From IMG/VR virus record IMGVR_UViG_3300037246_000474, positions 1-54,690 of that record: a stretch of DNA of 54,690 bases; one strand, written 5' to 3'. The position numbers and the translations under genes were made by a program. Positions within the stretch are counted from its first letter, which is position 1, and each line of letters opens with the position of its first letter. This stretch comes from a virus. Positions 29,657-39,065 of this stretch are shown here, piece by piece. A model generated the notes under the pieces. It had not been told where the DNA came from and did not search any database. It was given only the letters and a program-made list of their open reading frames with translations.

Positions 29657-31504
29657 TTATGATTCTACTGTTTCAATTGAAGTACCCTGACCACCTAATT
29701 GTAGCATACCTTGTATTGCACTTGCAACCATACCTGCCATCGCAGATGTTGCGGATGCTGCTGAGGATGCTGCGTTAACTCGCATCTCATTTGCCTGTAA
29801 TGTTGCTTGTAGATTTGCTTTTGCACCTTCTAGGGACATAGCGGCATTTGCTTGAGTTAAAGCTGCTGATCTGATCTGAGTCTGTACGTTTAAGTCTGCA
29901 TTAGCCGTGGCATTTTTTATTAGTGTATCAAATACTCCGCTTTCTGTCCTGTATAAATTTGCTTCGACATTCATCTCTGCTATACCTTGGGCTGATTTAG
30001 CCTTGTATGTTTCAACAGTTGCAAGGTGAGCCTTGAGATTTAATTCTTCTTCTGAAATATCAGCATTGATTTGAGCAATAACAACATCATTGGAAACCTT
30101 TACCGCATTTACACGTGTTGCATATGCTTCAACCTCTGTCTTATGGATGTTTATCTTTGCTGATTCTCCTTCAATCTGAGCAAGATATAGCTCGTACTGG
30201 CTTTTCTGTGAGCTTATCTCGGCAACATATCCATCTATTTGCGCCTTGAATATCTCAGACTTCGCCCTCTCGATGTTCAACTGCGCTACAACCGCACCTA
30301 TTTCAGCTTCGTATAGAGCAATACTCACTGTATGCTTTGACAGAATGGCATTGTAATTTGCGATCTTTGCGTTATCTATCTTCACACCTGCCTCAACACC
30401 GTTGATTTCTGCAAGATACTGGCTCAAGACAAGCTCTTGTATCTTAAGCATGATCTCGGCTTCGATTGCCTTGGATTTATATGTCTCAAGCTCCAGATTA
30501 TACTTAGTAACCTTCGAGTTGAATAGATCGACACTGAACTGGACAACTGCTTTCTCTGCCTCTAATGCTCTATTGGCAATATTATTCGCATGATTAAGCT
30601 CAATTTGCTCAAGGTCCAGTCCTGTTGACAGGAAGAACTTTGACATATCAAATGCCATTTCAGCTTCTTTAATCATGACATCTCTTGAATTCTGCGATCT
30701 CTTATTCGTGAATTCCTTAAGTACCTCATTGACCTGTTGTGCAACCATACCTGCAGGTAGATCGAATCCACGTCCTGCGAATTTATTAAGTACCTCTTCA
30801 ACGTCATCATCCTTCTGTTGAGCAAGCCTCTCTATGTCCTTGTTCCAGATCGCTGTTTGGACAGTCGCACCTAATCCAGTACCGCCATATGTCACACCAT
30901 TAAGCAGGTTAGCCGCTATGGCTGTTTTTAATGCAGAGACATATGTAGGCTCCACATATGCAAACGTAATTTCTGGAAGACTGATATCCATTGTCGGCAG
31001 TACCTCACCCCATGCAGGTAGTGATATATTTGGTATGTTTGGTACCGTTCTATCTACAGTCAAATCTGTTGGTAGTGTTATTGATGGTGCATCTGGCAAA
31101 GCTCCAGGCAAATCAATCTCCAATGCACTCGGTTTTACCAATGTAGTTAGCACTGGTGTTGTTGGGAAATTGATATCAGGCGAAACAAAACCTTCTTGCG
31201 GAGCAGACTGCATAGCTCTTTCCTGAATAGACGCAGTGAAGTCTCCTGGCACTGAACCTATTGCCGATTTAATCGCTGAAAGGGATGGTGCCGTAGGACC
31301 CGTTCCGCTAATCTGAGGAATATTAATGCCTATATGTGGTGCCGTGAAATAAAGAGATGGTGCAGGTTGCGCTGCAGCCATTGCCATTTGGTTTATTGCA
31401 TCGAAAGCCATCTTGATAGCATCTCCAGACCTACGTTCTGCCGAATCAATTTGTTGGGTCACATAGTTTTTTGTCGTTACTACATCTGCTGCCACATTGC
31501 TCAT
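29657..31504 (-). CDS. Long helical virion protein, probably an internal or tail needle-type component
   Basis: A 615-residue protein. Residues 1-190 contain proline-rich strands with a recurring I-x-L-P pattern (ITLPTDL, ISLPAWG, ISLPEIT), also seen in the tail of the 1020-residue protein downstream of the head genes. Residues 230-580 form almost uninterrupted alpha helix with a repeating pattern of about 20-30 residues (YLAEINGVEAGVKIDNAKIA and similar). The C-terminus is Ala/Met-rich. Position between fibre-like genes and the ejected-protein candidates suggests a tail tube, needle or internal core role; no homologue is named. AAGGAG precedes the ATG. Confidence 0.7.
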   Translation of the reverse strand: MSNVAADVVTTKNYVTQQIDSAERRSGDAIKMAFDAINQMAMAAAQPAPSLYFTAPHIGINIPQISGTGPTAPSLSAIKSAIGSVPGDFTASIQERAMQSAPQEGFVSPDINFPTTPVLTTLVKPSALEIDLPGALPDAPSITLPTDLTVDRTVPNIPNISLPAWGEVLPTMDISLPEITFAYVEPTYVSALKTAIAANLLNGVTYGGTGLGATVQTAIWNKDIERLAQQKDDDVEEVLNKFAGRGFDLPAGMVAQQVNEVLKEFTNKRSQNSRDVMIKEAEMAFDMSKFFLSTGLDLEQIELNHANNIANRALEAEKAVVQFSVDLFNSKVTKYNLELETYKSKAIEAEIMLKIQELVLSQYLAEINGVEAGVKIDNAKIANYNAILSKHTVSIALYEAEIGAVVAQLNIERAKSEIFKAQIDGYVAEISSQKSQYELYLAQIEGESAKINIHKTEVEAYATRVNAVKVSNDVVIAQINADISEEELNLKAHLATVETYKAKSAQGIAEMNVEANLYRTESGVFDTLIKNATANADLNVQTQIRSAALTQANAAMSLEGAKANLQATLQANEMRVNAASSAASATSAMAGMVASAIQGMLQLGGQGTSIETVES

Positions 31505-31507
31505 TGC

Positions 31508-32056
31508 TTATCTCCTTTTCGAAACTATAGGTTCTAACATGATTGTTAGTTTGTCAATCTCCAACTGTGAGCCTATTATATTCTGTATTTTAAAGTCAAA
31601 GAATCTGTTTCTGATTCCTTTCTCAAACTTGACTCTTCTCTCATTGATACCGCTTAATCCTGAATGGTACGGTAGTGTGTACGTCCTTGTTGCTTTCTTG
31701 TCGGCTGTTGTTACCAACTGGATATTACCGTCTGTCTGGTAGTTTATCCAAGCGTTTACCAACCTGTTCTTATTGTTCGTATGTATATCAATTCTGCCAG
31801 TTTTAATATGAGCTTTGATAGCATAGTCATCAATTCCTGCATTATCAGTGTCGGAAGTATCAGCTGCATAGATGCCGTTCTGGTCTGCAATGAGGTACTC
31901 CCCATTGAATTCGGTCATACTATTAAAGCCGTACCCGACATATTCTGTTACTGCAAAATTCTTTGTGTTCATCACAATGCATTCTGGTGCTGAACCTTTA
32001 TATGCCCTTGATAGCACTGTTAATGCGCCAGTGGTAACATCTCCATTCACCGCCAT
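31508..32056 (-). CDS. Beta-rich virion protein
   Basis: A 182-residue beta-rich protein with repeated strands (NGEYLIADQNGIYAADTSD near 50-68, then IKAHIKTGRIDIHTNNKNR), which resembles phage tail-hub or particle-surface proteins. AAAGGAG precedes the ATG. It abuts the glycosyltransferase gene on one side and the coiled-coil virion gene on the other. No family assigned. Confidence 0.65.
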   Translation of the reverse strand: MAVNGDVTTGALTVLSRAYKGSAPECIVMNTKNFAVTEYVGYGFNSMTEFNGEYLIADQNGIYAADTSDTDNAGIDDYAIKAHIKTGRIDIHTNNKNRLVNAWINYQTDGNIQLVTTADKKATRTYTLPYHSGLSGINERRVKFEKGIRNRFFDFKIQNIIGSQLEIDKLTIMLEPIVSKRR

Positions 32057-32701
32057 CTATTCTCCTTTATATAATCCATGCATTGCCCTTGCAACCTCAT
32101 GTAGTTCGAGATCGTTGAAGTGCATACATCGATAGTCATAGTGAGCAAAGATTAAAAATCCCTGCTTAGTTGCTCTCTCGCAAAATGCGATGTCATTACC
32201 TTTGTCAACAGTGCCGTCAACATTATATGTTCTTTGGAACGGAGCTTTTCTCATTTCTGGATGCTCGAAAACTCTACGTGCATAAAGCACACACCCTGTC
32301 CCTACTGCATCTACTCTTTGTAATCCCTTTTTATCTGGCCATTCTGTATAAGCACCTTCTTCTGGTACTGCCTTGTATGCATTCTCGTATATTGGACGCT
32401 CACCTTTCACCTTATCTGTAAAGTGCCACACTGGAGTAGGTAGCCCTATTATATCAAGATTGAATATCACCAAGTCTAACGGGTTGCTCATTGGTGGATT
32501 GTCTGAGTCTATGTTCAACCAGAAATCATATTCACCTGCCATAAACTCGTTCACTATATGATGTAAATTATTTTCATATGGATTGTGAGTTGGATAAATG
32601 ATCGTACTTTTATATCTTTGGTCTGTAAGTATCCTGTTTGTTGCCAAGCTTACTAATTTGTGTACATATCCTGTGTTCGGTACTGTAACGAGTATTTTCA
32701 T
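32057..32701 (-). CDS. Glycosyltransferase-like protein (GT-A fold)
   Basis: A 214-residue protein starting MKILVTVPNTGYVHKL. It has NIDSDNPP near 77-84, a DxD-type metal and nucleotide-sugar site, and KGNDIAFCERATKQGF near 175-190, typical of the acceptor-side region of family 2-like glycosyltransferases. It should transfer a sugar to an unknown acceptor. The ATG at 32701 follows GGGGAATAAA; an upstream TTG is less likely. It is the only enzyme set among virion genes here, so a virion protein could be its substrate. Confidence 0.75.
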   Translation of the reverse strand: MKILVTVPNTGYVHKLVSLATNRILTDQRYKSTIIYPTHNPYENNLHHIVNEFMAGEYDFWLNIDSDNPPMSNPLDLVIFNLDIIGLPTPVWHFTDKVKGERPIYENAYKAVPEEGAYTEWPDKKGLQRVDAVGTGCVLYARRVFEHPEMRKAPFQRTYNVDGTVDKGNDIAFCERATKQGFLIFAHYDYRCMHFNDLELHEVARAMHGLYKGE

Positions 32702-32724
32702 TTTATTCCCCAATAAAATATGGT

Positions 32725-32768
32725 GGGGGAAAGAGTGGGATTAACTACCTCCAAACACTCAATCCCCC
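32725..32768 (-). other. Intergenic hairpin before the glycosyltransferase gene
   Basis: GGGGGAAAGAGTG at 32725-32737 pairs with CACTCAATCCCCC at 32756-32768, 11 of 13 positions, around an 18-base loop. On the minus strand it is followed by ACCATATTTTATT and then the GGGGAA ribosome site. It may be a weak terminator or a processing or attenuation hairpin between virion genes. Confidence 0.5.
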
Positions 32769-32774
32769 GATTAA

Positions 32775-33323
32775 TTAAACAACTGCTTTTCTGTCCAACA
32801 TGTTAACTCCGGATTTTACTTTCTTGTCAACCCAAAGCTTGTTGTGATTCTTCCTGATACCCCTTGTTTCAGTTGTAACATCGATAGCGTCTGCCTTTTC
32901 AGGGACAGCCAGTCCGAGTGCTTCCTTCTGAGTGATAGCATCAAGAACATCTGTATCAACGTGTTCTGCAGCTTCGTGTGCATGAGCCTTGTCATTATAG
33001 AATGCTTCAAACTCGGCTGATGTTAGCTCTGTAATATCCGCAGGAAACAATGCAAGTGCTTCATCTGCAAAAGCTGCCTCAACTGCTATAACGCAACACT
33101 GCTGACCGAACGGAGTATCACCCTCTTCTTTGTGGCCACAATCCTTGTCATACTGCATTCCGATACCAAAGGCATCGATGTAAGAACACCAGTCCATGCC
33201 TTTCCTTGCCACGTTACTCACTTTGTTGAACTCAGGGTACTTTGCATGTCCTATCTTGTTACCACCCTTGTCTACTGTGTGTATTCCTGCGTGGAACTTT
33301 AGTGCTACCAAATCTCTTGCCAT
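32775..33323 (-). CDS. Virion-region protein of unknown function
   Basis: A 182-residue soluble protein. Residues 1-80 contain several Cys and His (WCSYID, DCGHKEEGD, GQQCCVIA) and the C-terminal half is Ala/Glu-rich. AAGGAG precedes the ATG. No known family. It lies between the hairpin at 32725 and a recurrent structural gene, and is probably virion-associated by position. Confidence 0.65.
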   Translation of the reverse strand: MARDLVALKFHAGIHTVDKGGNKIGHAKYPEFNKVSNVARKGMDWCSYIDAFGIGMQYDKDCGHKEEGDTPFGQQCCVIAVEAAFADEALALFPADITELTSAEFEAFYNDKAHAHEAAEHVDTDVLDAITQKEALGLAVPEKADAIDVTTETRGIRKNHNKLWVDKKVKSGVNMLDRKAVV

Positions 33324-33347
33324 CTTTTTTCTCCTTGTTAAAAAAAA

Positions 33348-34142
33348 CTATCGGATTAAATCGTCTCTAAATATTCCCCACCAATCTATAGATGCAACCC
33401 CACTAGAGGTTTCAATCCACGCACTGGCCTTTACTATTGAAAATGCAGGTACCAACGCATGTAACGGCACTGGACCCGTTGTATTTTTGTTTACATAAGC
33501 TGACCCCTTGAAACAGAAAACCCCCGGAAGTAATTCGCCATGCATATCAGTAGATCGTATCCTGATAACACAGTTCTTAGAGTTGACTTCTCCACCATGC
33601 CACCCCATAAGAAGTAATTTCTTTCCTCTTGGCACCATTCTATGTGGTACTAATGATTTGTTACCACCTGCGGCAACCATATTATAGACAAGGGTTGGGT
33701 CACCTTTCTTGTAAACCCTTACATGTCCTTGGCAAACTCCATTCGAACCTACCGTGACTGAGTGCATGTCTTGGATAAATATTATATTAGTAGCTACGGT
33801 ATCTACTCCTGTTTGTCCGTTCATTGTAACGACTTCATATCGCACATCTCCATGGGAATCAATGTACTCTATTTCCATGGTTAACACACCAGTTGCGGTT
33901 GCACCATTATCAGCATCACTTTCACTGATAAGTGTCATTTGCTCTCCGTCTCTTGATGGAGTTGGTATGGTCGTATGTGATGCCACCGTGTTCGGAGTCA
34001 CAGATAGCTCATTGCCTCTCCATATATCTTCTCCCGTAACAGTGGTACCCATGCCTGATCTTTCACCCATGGCATTGACGAGTACATGACCAGGAATCTT
34101 TCCTGCTTGTAGATCAATCATCCAACTATTTTCTAAAAACAT
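33348..34142 (-). CDS. Phage virion structural protein of a recurrent family
   Basis: The 264-residue beta-rich protein has the pattern TTVTGEDIWRGNEL, then PSRDGEQMTLISESDADNG, EYIDSHGDVRYEVVTMNG and HRMVPRGKKLLLMGWH. I recognise this from a family of phage structural proteins found near tail genes, without a settled role. AAGGAG precedes the ATG. It directly follows the 1020-residue repeat protein gene. Confidence 0.72.
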   Translation of the reverse strand: MFLENSWMIDLQAGKIPGHVLVNAMGERSGMGTTVTGEDIWRGNELSVTPNTVASHTTIPTPSRDGEQMTLISESDADNGATATGVLTMEIEYIDSHGDVRYEVVTMNGQTGVDTVATNIIFIQDMHSVTVGSNGVCQGHVRVYKKGDPTLVYNMVAAGGNKSLVPHRMVPRGKKLLLMGWHGGEVNSKNCVIRIRSTDMHGELLPGVFCFKGSAYVNKNTTGPVPLHALVPAFSIVKASAWIETSSGVASIDWWGIFRDDLIR

Positions 34143-34153
34143 CTTGGTTCTCC

Positions 34154-37100
34154 TTAAATAAACCTATTGGTATAAACATCAGCATATGCGTCAAGTGTAA
34201 GCATGAACAGTGACTGTGCCACCGTACCATTCGGATTCGCAAATGCACTGGTCGTTAGAGATAGAACTGGAAGTGTAATATTGGCATTTCCATTTTCACC
34301 CTTAAACGCATGGGCATTGATATCGAGCATAGGAAGCGTTCTATTGCCTCCTGACAACGATACTATACCCTGCAGTCCAGTTATATTAAAGCTAAATTGT
34401 GGTAGTGAATTAGTGAATGTCGCAATGTTCTCTTGATCTGCTTTAACATTTATGACCATTCTTGGCAAGCTCTTACTGAACGTACCGACAAATCCATTCT
34501 CACCAGATGCAGTTATTGCGAATCGTGGTAGTGTCAAATCTACTGGATGTCCACTGAACGCATTCAGCGTCATCATCGGCATACTTATATCTAAGTTCTC
34601 AACACTTCCTTGTTCGCCTACCGTGTAGAACGTAAACCTTGGTAGTGTTATATCAATAGTACCACGTGGCATATCTGCTTTAGCCGAAACTGTGATTACA
34701 GGAAGATTAAGATCGCCCTCATTAACGATAGGGTCACCTGCCACAACTGTAAGTATCGGAATAGTAATGGTTCCAATGTTTCCAGTTTGAGTAGATGATG
34801 ATTGTATTCCAAGTATTGGAAACGAGATCGTAGCCGTTGCAGGTGCTAAATCATTAGCGGCTATTGTCATGACAGGAAGTGCAACTACGCCTGACGTTGC
34901 AGATGGAGTACCTGTCGATGCTACTTCTAACAATGGTAAGCTGATCTCACCTGTGGCACCACTGCCTCCTTGAACCAACAGTATAGGCAAGTCTATAGCA
35001 CTATCACCTGTATTATTAGGGTCAAATTCTGCAGGTGCCGTTGCGTCTACACTTAATATTGGTAAATCAAATGCACCATCGCCTGGTGTGTCATTTTCAG
35101 TATTAAGTCTCGCAGTTACGGCATTTGTATCAATACCAAGAGGGTGAATGTCAATCCCACCAACATATTCACTTGTTTTAATCGTAGAAGTAAACTGACC
35201 AGACTGTTGGAAAAGTTTGTCACTGGTGAACCCTACCCATAGAGTGTTTGTTCCATCCCATGATATACCATTGGGGGAAATGTCTGTCGCACCGATATAT
35301 TCACTTGTCTTAAGAGTACTTGCGAATTGTCCTGATTGAAGGTATAGTTTGTCTGCCGAATTTCCACACCATGGAGTGTTGGTTCCATCATAGCTTATCC
35401 CTGTAGGAGCGACATCTACTCCTGCTACAGCCCTACTTGTCTTAAGAGTACTTGTGAATTGCCCTGATGTAAGATAGAGCTTATCGCCACTTTGCCCTAC
35501 CCATGGAGTATCTGTTCCGTCCCAAGAAATATCATTAGTACCTATCTCTATTGCAGCTACATCTTCACTTGTTTTTAGCGTTGAAGTAAACTGCCCTGAT
35601 TGTAGGTAGAGCTTGTGTGCTTCGTCACCCATCCATGGAGTGTTGGTTCCGTCCCATGAGATACCTGTGGGAACACCATCTATTGTCGTGACAAGTTCAC
35701 TTGTCTTAACCGTAGATGTAAACCGACCAGATTGCAGGTATAGTTTGTCAGCCTCAATACCACACCAAGGTGTATCTATTGCATCAGGTGTGAAGCCAGT
35801 TAGTATTGGTAAATCAATCGCAACGCTACCTGAGTTGTCGGGATTAATTGGTACCCTGGCATCAAAGTCATTTGTATCCAAATCCTTAAGAACCGTGTCT
35901 ATGGACTGCACCGACTGACTGGTCTTCACGGTGGTTGTTACTTGACCAGACATAACAAATAGTTTATCTTGGAAATCCAAAGCGGCTAACGTGTCTGTAC
36001 CAGTATAACTAACACCGCTCACATCATTACGAAATGCACTGGACTTCGTGGTTGAAGAAAACTGGCCAGACATTATGTATATCTTATCGCCTGCCATACC
36101 ACACCATGGAGTGTTGGTTCCGTCCCATGAGATACCTGTGGGAATAACGTCAATTGAGCTAACATCTTCACTGGTCTTAATGGTAGACGTAAATTGCCCA
36201 GATGTTAAATATGCTTTCTTAGCTTCGCTGCCTATCCATGGCGTATTAAACCTGTCCCATGTTATACCAGTAGGCGAGATGTCAATTGAGCTAACAGCTT
36301 CACTGGTCTTAAGAGTAGAAGTATATTGCCCAGACTGGAGGTATAGTCTCTCACCGTTCACACCACAGTACGGAGTATTTGTTCCGTCCCACGCTATGCC
36401 TTGAGCGTTAAGTTCAATACCACTAATAGACTGACTAAATCTTAGTGTAGACGAGAATTGACCAGACGTTAAGTATAGCTTGTCTGATGTTATACCTACC
36501 CATGGCGTATCTGTTATAGAGAATACAAAAAGGTCAAGTCTTGCGGCTAAATCGCTTGTGTCAACACCAGTTGGTACCGTTTCAACTCCACCTACAGATT
36601 CACTTGTCTTTATGGTAGACGTAAACTGACCTGATGTGATGTATAGTTTATCACCACCTGCTCCTGTCCATAGAGTATCGGTTCCCGTGTACGAGATACC
36701 TTGTGGTGAGTCATCAATAGCATTAACATATTCACTCGTCTTTAAGGTGCTTGTGAACTGGCCGCTTTGTAAATACAGCTTATCATCTGTGTAACCACAG
36801 TATGGAGTATTCGTTCCGTCATAACTAATTCCATCAAGACCTGACTCTATGGCAGATACACTTTGACTTGTCTTTACGGTACTTGTGAACTGACCAGATT
36901 GGAGGTATAACTTCGAGGTTAAGCTACCTGCCCATGGAGTGTTGGTTCCGTCCCATGAAATATCTAATGGAGTAATATCTTCTGATGAAATATCTTGTGA
37001 TGATTTCAAGGTAGAGGTGAACTGACCAGACTGGAGAAAGAGTTTATCAGTCGGACTCTTACCTACCCATGGAGTATTGGTTAAGTCATAAGTTACGCCT

Positions 37101-37216
37101 TGAGGACTAAGGTTCCATGTGGTAATATCCTGACTGTCTTTAAGCGTAGACGTGAAAGTACCAGATGTAAGATAAAGCTTATCATCGATTTCTCCACACC
37201 ACGTTATATCTGCCAT
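34154..37216 (-). CDS. Repeat-built tail fibre or adhesin-like protein
   Basis: A 1020-residue protein of two repeat systems. Residues 1-715 contain 15 copies of a unit of about 43 residues, consensus NTPWCG ... DKLYLQSGQFTSTLKTSE ... GISWDGT, which looks like beta-propeller blades. One spacer between units 10 and 11 contains AIDLPIL. Residues about 715-1020 contain 15 copies of a shorter strand unit built on L-P-h-h-x-h (ISLPLLEV, VALPVMTI, ITLPRFTF and so on). Such repeats suit a receptor-binding or particle-surface fibre. AAAGGAG precedes the ATG. No enzymatic or trimerisation motif was seen. Confidence 0.75.
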   Translation of the reverse strand: MADITWCGEIDDKLYLTSGTFTSTLKDSQDITTWNLSPQGVTYDLTNTPWVGKSPTDKLFLQSGQFTSTLKSSQDISSEDITPLDISWDGTNTPWAGSLTSKLYLQSGQFTSTVKTSQSVSAIESGLDGISYDGTNTPYCGYTDDKLYLQSGQFTSTLKTSEYVNAIDDSPQGISYTGTDTLWTGAGGDKLYITSGQFTSTIKTSESVGGVETVPTGVDTSDLAARLDLFVFSITDTPWVGITSDKLYLTSGQFSSTLRFSQSISGIELNAQGIAWDGTNTPYCGVNGERLYLQSGQYTSTLKTSEAVSSIDISPTGITWDRFNTPWIGSEAKKAYLTSGQFTSTIKTSEDVSSIDVIPTGISWDGTNTPWCGMAGDKIYIMSGQFSSTTKSSAFRNDVSGVSYTGTDTLAALDFQDKLFVMSGQVTTTVKTSQSVQSIDTVLKDLDTNDFDARVPINPDNSGSVAIDLPILTGFTPDAIDTPWCGIEADKLYLQSGRFTSTVKTSELVTTIDGVPTGISWDGTNTPWMGDEAHKLYLQSGQFTSTLKTSEDVAAIEIGTNDISWDGTDTPWVGQSGDKLYLTSGQFTSTLKTSRAVAGVDVAPTGISYDGTNTPWCGNSADKLYLQSGQFASTLKTSEYIGATDISPNGISWDGTNTLWVGFTSDKLFQQSGQFTSTIKTSEYVGGIDIHPLGIDTNAVTARLNTENDTPGDGAFDLPILSVDATAPAEFDPNNTGDSAIDLPILLVQGGSGATGEISLPLLEVASTGTPSATSGVVALPVMTIAANDLAPATATISFPILGIQSSSTQTGNIGTITIPILTVVAGDPIVNEGDLNLPVITVSAKADMPRGTIDITLPRFTFYTVGEQGSVENLDISMPMMTLNAFSGHPVDLTLPRFAITASGENGFVGTFSKSLPRMVINVKADQENIATFTNSLPQFSFNITGLQGIVSLSGGNRTLPMLDINAHAFKGENGNANITLPVLSLTTSAFANPNGTVAQSLFMLTLDAYADVYTNRFI
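35070..37216 (-). repeat. Coding tandem repeats of about 130 bases
   Basis: The propeller-like units of the 1020-residue gene are visible as DNA repeats. The block CCATGGAGTGTTGGTTCC followed by GTCCCATGA recurs with small changes, for example near 35634, 36107 and 36933. The period is about 130 bases. Divergence differs between units, so duplication or gene conversion has probably continued. The repeats are in frame and carry no spacers, so they are not a CRISPR array. Confidence 0.8.
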
Positions 37217-37226
37217 TATATCTCCT

Positions 37227-38456
37227 TTAGGTTGCTGTTATATATTCTGATTTTGATGATGTTGCTATACAATCATAATCGACATTGACTACGTTGGGTC
37301 TGTTTGACCACCACCCTTCTGGAGCTATAAGGGCCATAGGCGTTCTGTCTATAGGTGTTGGTGATACCGTTGCCCAATCATCAAAGCTTGTGAATGTGAT
37401 AGTTATGGGTGTTTCGGCTATCCTTAACTCCCTTACCTGTTCTGTCATTTCTATTGCAAGCGCAAAACTGCTATTAGCGTTTTCAAATAAAGGCAAATAT
37501 GGAGTAGTATTTATAAGTATCTTTAATTTATCTTGTGGGGTATCCAGTCTTGCCGCATAAGCCTCCGCACCCATTGCCATCCTTTGGGTAGAAGTTGTTA
37601 TTGCTGCCCTATTTCCTGCCAGTATATATGCGATAAACGTTTCAACGTCAAAGAAATCAGTGATTTCGTATTCCCACACAGAATATCTTTGCCTATAGAA
37701 GAAACCCCTAAAACCAGAACTACCCAAATCTCCTTCATCGTCCCACCCTGGACCTTCATCAACGTAAATGTTTTGCTCTGCGTATACACTATCCGATACT
37801 GTAATCTCTGCAAACGGCTTTGCATTAACATCTGCAAGTGCCTCAGCGTTGACTTCGTCTTGATCTCGGTCAGGTTGAAGCGAACCTTCCCACGCATGGA
37901 AATCACTAATTCTCTCGAAGCTAGTTACATTCGTAGCGATGAGTCCTATTGCTGTTTGTACGAATTGGGACTTAAACGTGTTCCATGCTTTTACACTTAC
38001 ATCGAAAACACCGCTTTCTCTGTATTTGTGTGTTAGCTTGTTTGCGCCTCCTGTACCTCCTTGACCCTTACGTCCATCACCATATGATATTATAAGAGTT
38101 GATCTCACTAGGTCGTTAATTTTAGGTTCAAATCCTTCTGCGGTGAAGGTAAAAACTGTTTCGAGTGGAGAGGCTCCTTCTAGTACATCCCCAACAAAAC
38201 CGATGCTACAACCAACACCACCCTCTGCACATGAGTGTATCCTGATGAAGTCAGAACCGCCTATAGATAGTAGATGCACCCACACACAATCTCGGTCTAA
38301 GTAATGCACCCTCTTCATATATTGAAGCTTTCCTATCCTCATCACCTGTTTCATTTCAAACATGCGTCTCTTTGCTATGCCTACGTATGTACCTGCTCTC
38401 TGCCGATCTCCCGACAGAATTAATCCTCTCCCCGATTGTATGTTGATGTTTCTCAT
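37227..38456 (-). CDS. Virion protein with a PKD-like domain
   Basis: A 409-residue beta-rich protein if started at the ATG at 38456. Residues about 115-160 have GDGRKGQ ... LTHKYRESGVFDVSVKAWN, the ending of a PKD or Ig-like domain common in surface proteins. The rest is unfamiliar. It precedes the repeat fibre gene and is probably part of the adsorption apparatus. The frame stays open upstream through a terminator hairpin, so an earlier ATG at 38498 is rejected. No ribosome site precedes 38456, which lies 16 bases after the T tract. Confidence 0.7.
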   Translation of the reverse strand: MRNINIQSGRGLILSGDRQRAGTYVGIAKRRMFEMKQVMRIGKLQYMKRVHYLDRDCVWVHLLSIGGSDFIRIHSCAEGGVGCSIGFVGDVLEGASPLETVFTFTAEGFEPKINDLVRSTLIISYGDGRKGQGGTGGANKLTHKYRESGVFDVSVKAWNTFKSQFVQTAIGLIATNVTSFERISDFHAWEGSLQPDRDQDEVNAEALADVNAKPFAEITVSDSVYAEQNIYVDEGPGWDDEGDLGSSGFRGFFYRQRYSVWEYEITDFFDVETFIAYILAGNRAAITTSTQRMAMGAEAYAARLDTPQDKLKILINTTPYLPLFENANSSFALAIEMTEQVRELRIAETPITITFTSFDDWATVSPTPIDRTPMALIAPEGWWSNRPNVVNVDYDCIATSSKSEYITAT

Positions 38457-38472
38457 TATTTTAAGTGTATAT

Positions 38473-38517
38473 AAAAAAAGGGCCGACAGTATCAGCATAT
38501 GCCAACACTATCAGCCC
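38473..38517 (-). terminator. Strong rho-independent terminator
   Basis: On the minus strand GGGCTGATAGTGTT pairs almost completely with the complementary arm ending GGCCC, 15 or more pairs with several wobbles between 38517 and 38480, and is followed by seven T (38479-38473). It ends the transcript coming from the head and connector genes and stands directly before the PKD-like gene. Confidence 0.85.
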
Positions 38518-38621
38518 TCGAATAAAACCTGCAAACGAAGGGCTTTGGTGAACTACCTTCTAAGGGGGAACAACAATGATATGGGGTATCAAAGTTCATG
38601 TCCAGTAGTTCGTTAAAGACC

Positions 38622-39065
38622 TTACGCAGCAGGCATAGTGATGTCGAACGTATCAATCGTTGTCGTTGCAGCAGACGTAATTGATGTCGAACTCATATTC
38701 AATTCTGCACCAGATGTTGACACGGCACCCTGTATACGAATCTCAGAGGTACTTGTTCCATTAGCATCAGATGTACTCGCACAATACCTAAAGTATCCTG
38801 CCGTTCCAGTAGCTACAGCGACACCATCCCAAGTATTTGAGGACTTAGATAGTACTCCTGCGACTGCTGTGTTTAAGAAATGTAGGTTGTAGGCACTACC
38901 TGTAGACGTGTTAATTGTTACAAGCAATGTACCAGTTGCGGTGTCATCAGCCGTTGCAGGTGCAGAGCCAGACCAAATTCTGATCTCTCCTGCAGCAAGT
39001 AACGTATTCAGACCTGCGGTGTGTAGGATTCCTTGACGGAGTCCTGTGGATAGACTTAGAGTCAT
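38622..39065 (-). CDS. Phage virion protein of a recurrent family
   Basis: The 147-residue protein is very rich in Thr, Ser and Ala. The pattern LSTGLRQGIL ... GEIRIWSGSAPATADD ... TGTLLVTI is one I recognise from a recurrent phage structural family, probably head- or tail-associated. AAGGAG precedes the ATG. After its stop, about 100 bases without a gene lead to the terminator at 38473-38517; a 35-codon frame there has no ribosome site. Confidence 0.75.
   Translation of the reverse strand: MTLSLSTGLRQGILHTAGLNTLLAAGEIRIWSGSAPATADDTATGTLLVTINTSTGSAYNLHFLNTAVAGVLSKSSNTWDGVAVATGTAGYFRYCASTSDANGTSTSEIRIQGAVSTSGAELNMSSTSITSAATTTIDTFDITMPAA

Noticed and set aside
35070-37216. CRISPR-like repeat array
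   Set aside because: The repeats are in frame in one long gene, encode propeller-like blades and have no unique spacers.
37227-38498. Start of the PKD-like gene at the ATG at 38498
   Set aside because: That ATG lies within a strong terminator hairpin and T tract and has no ribosome site.
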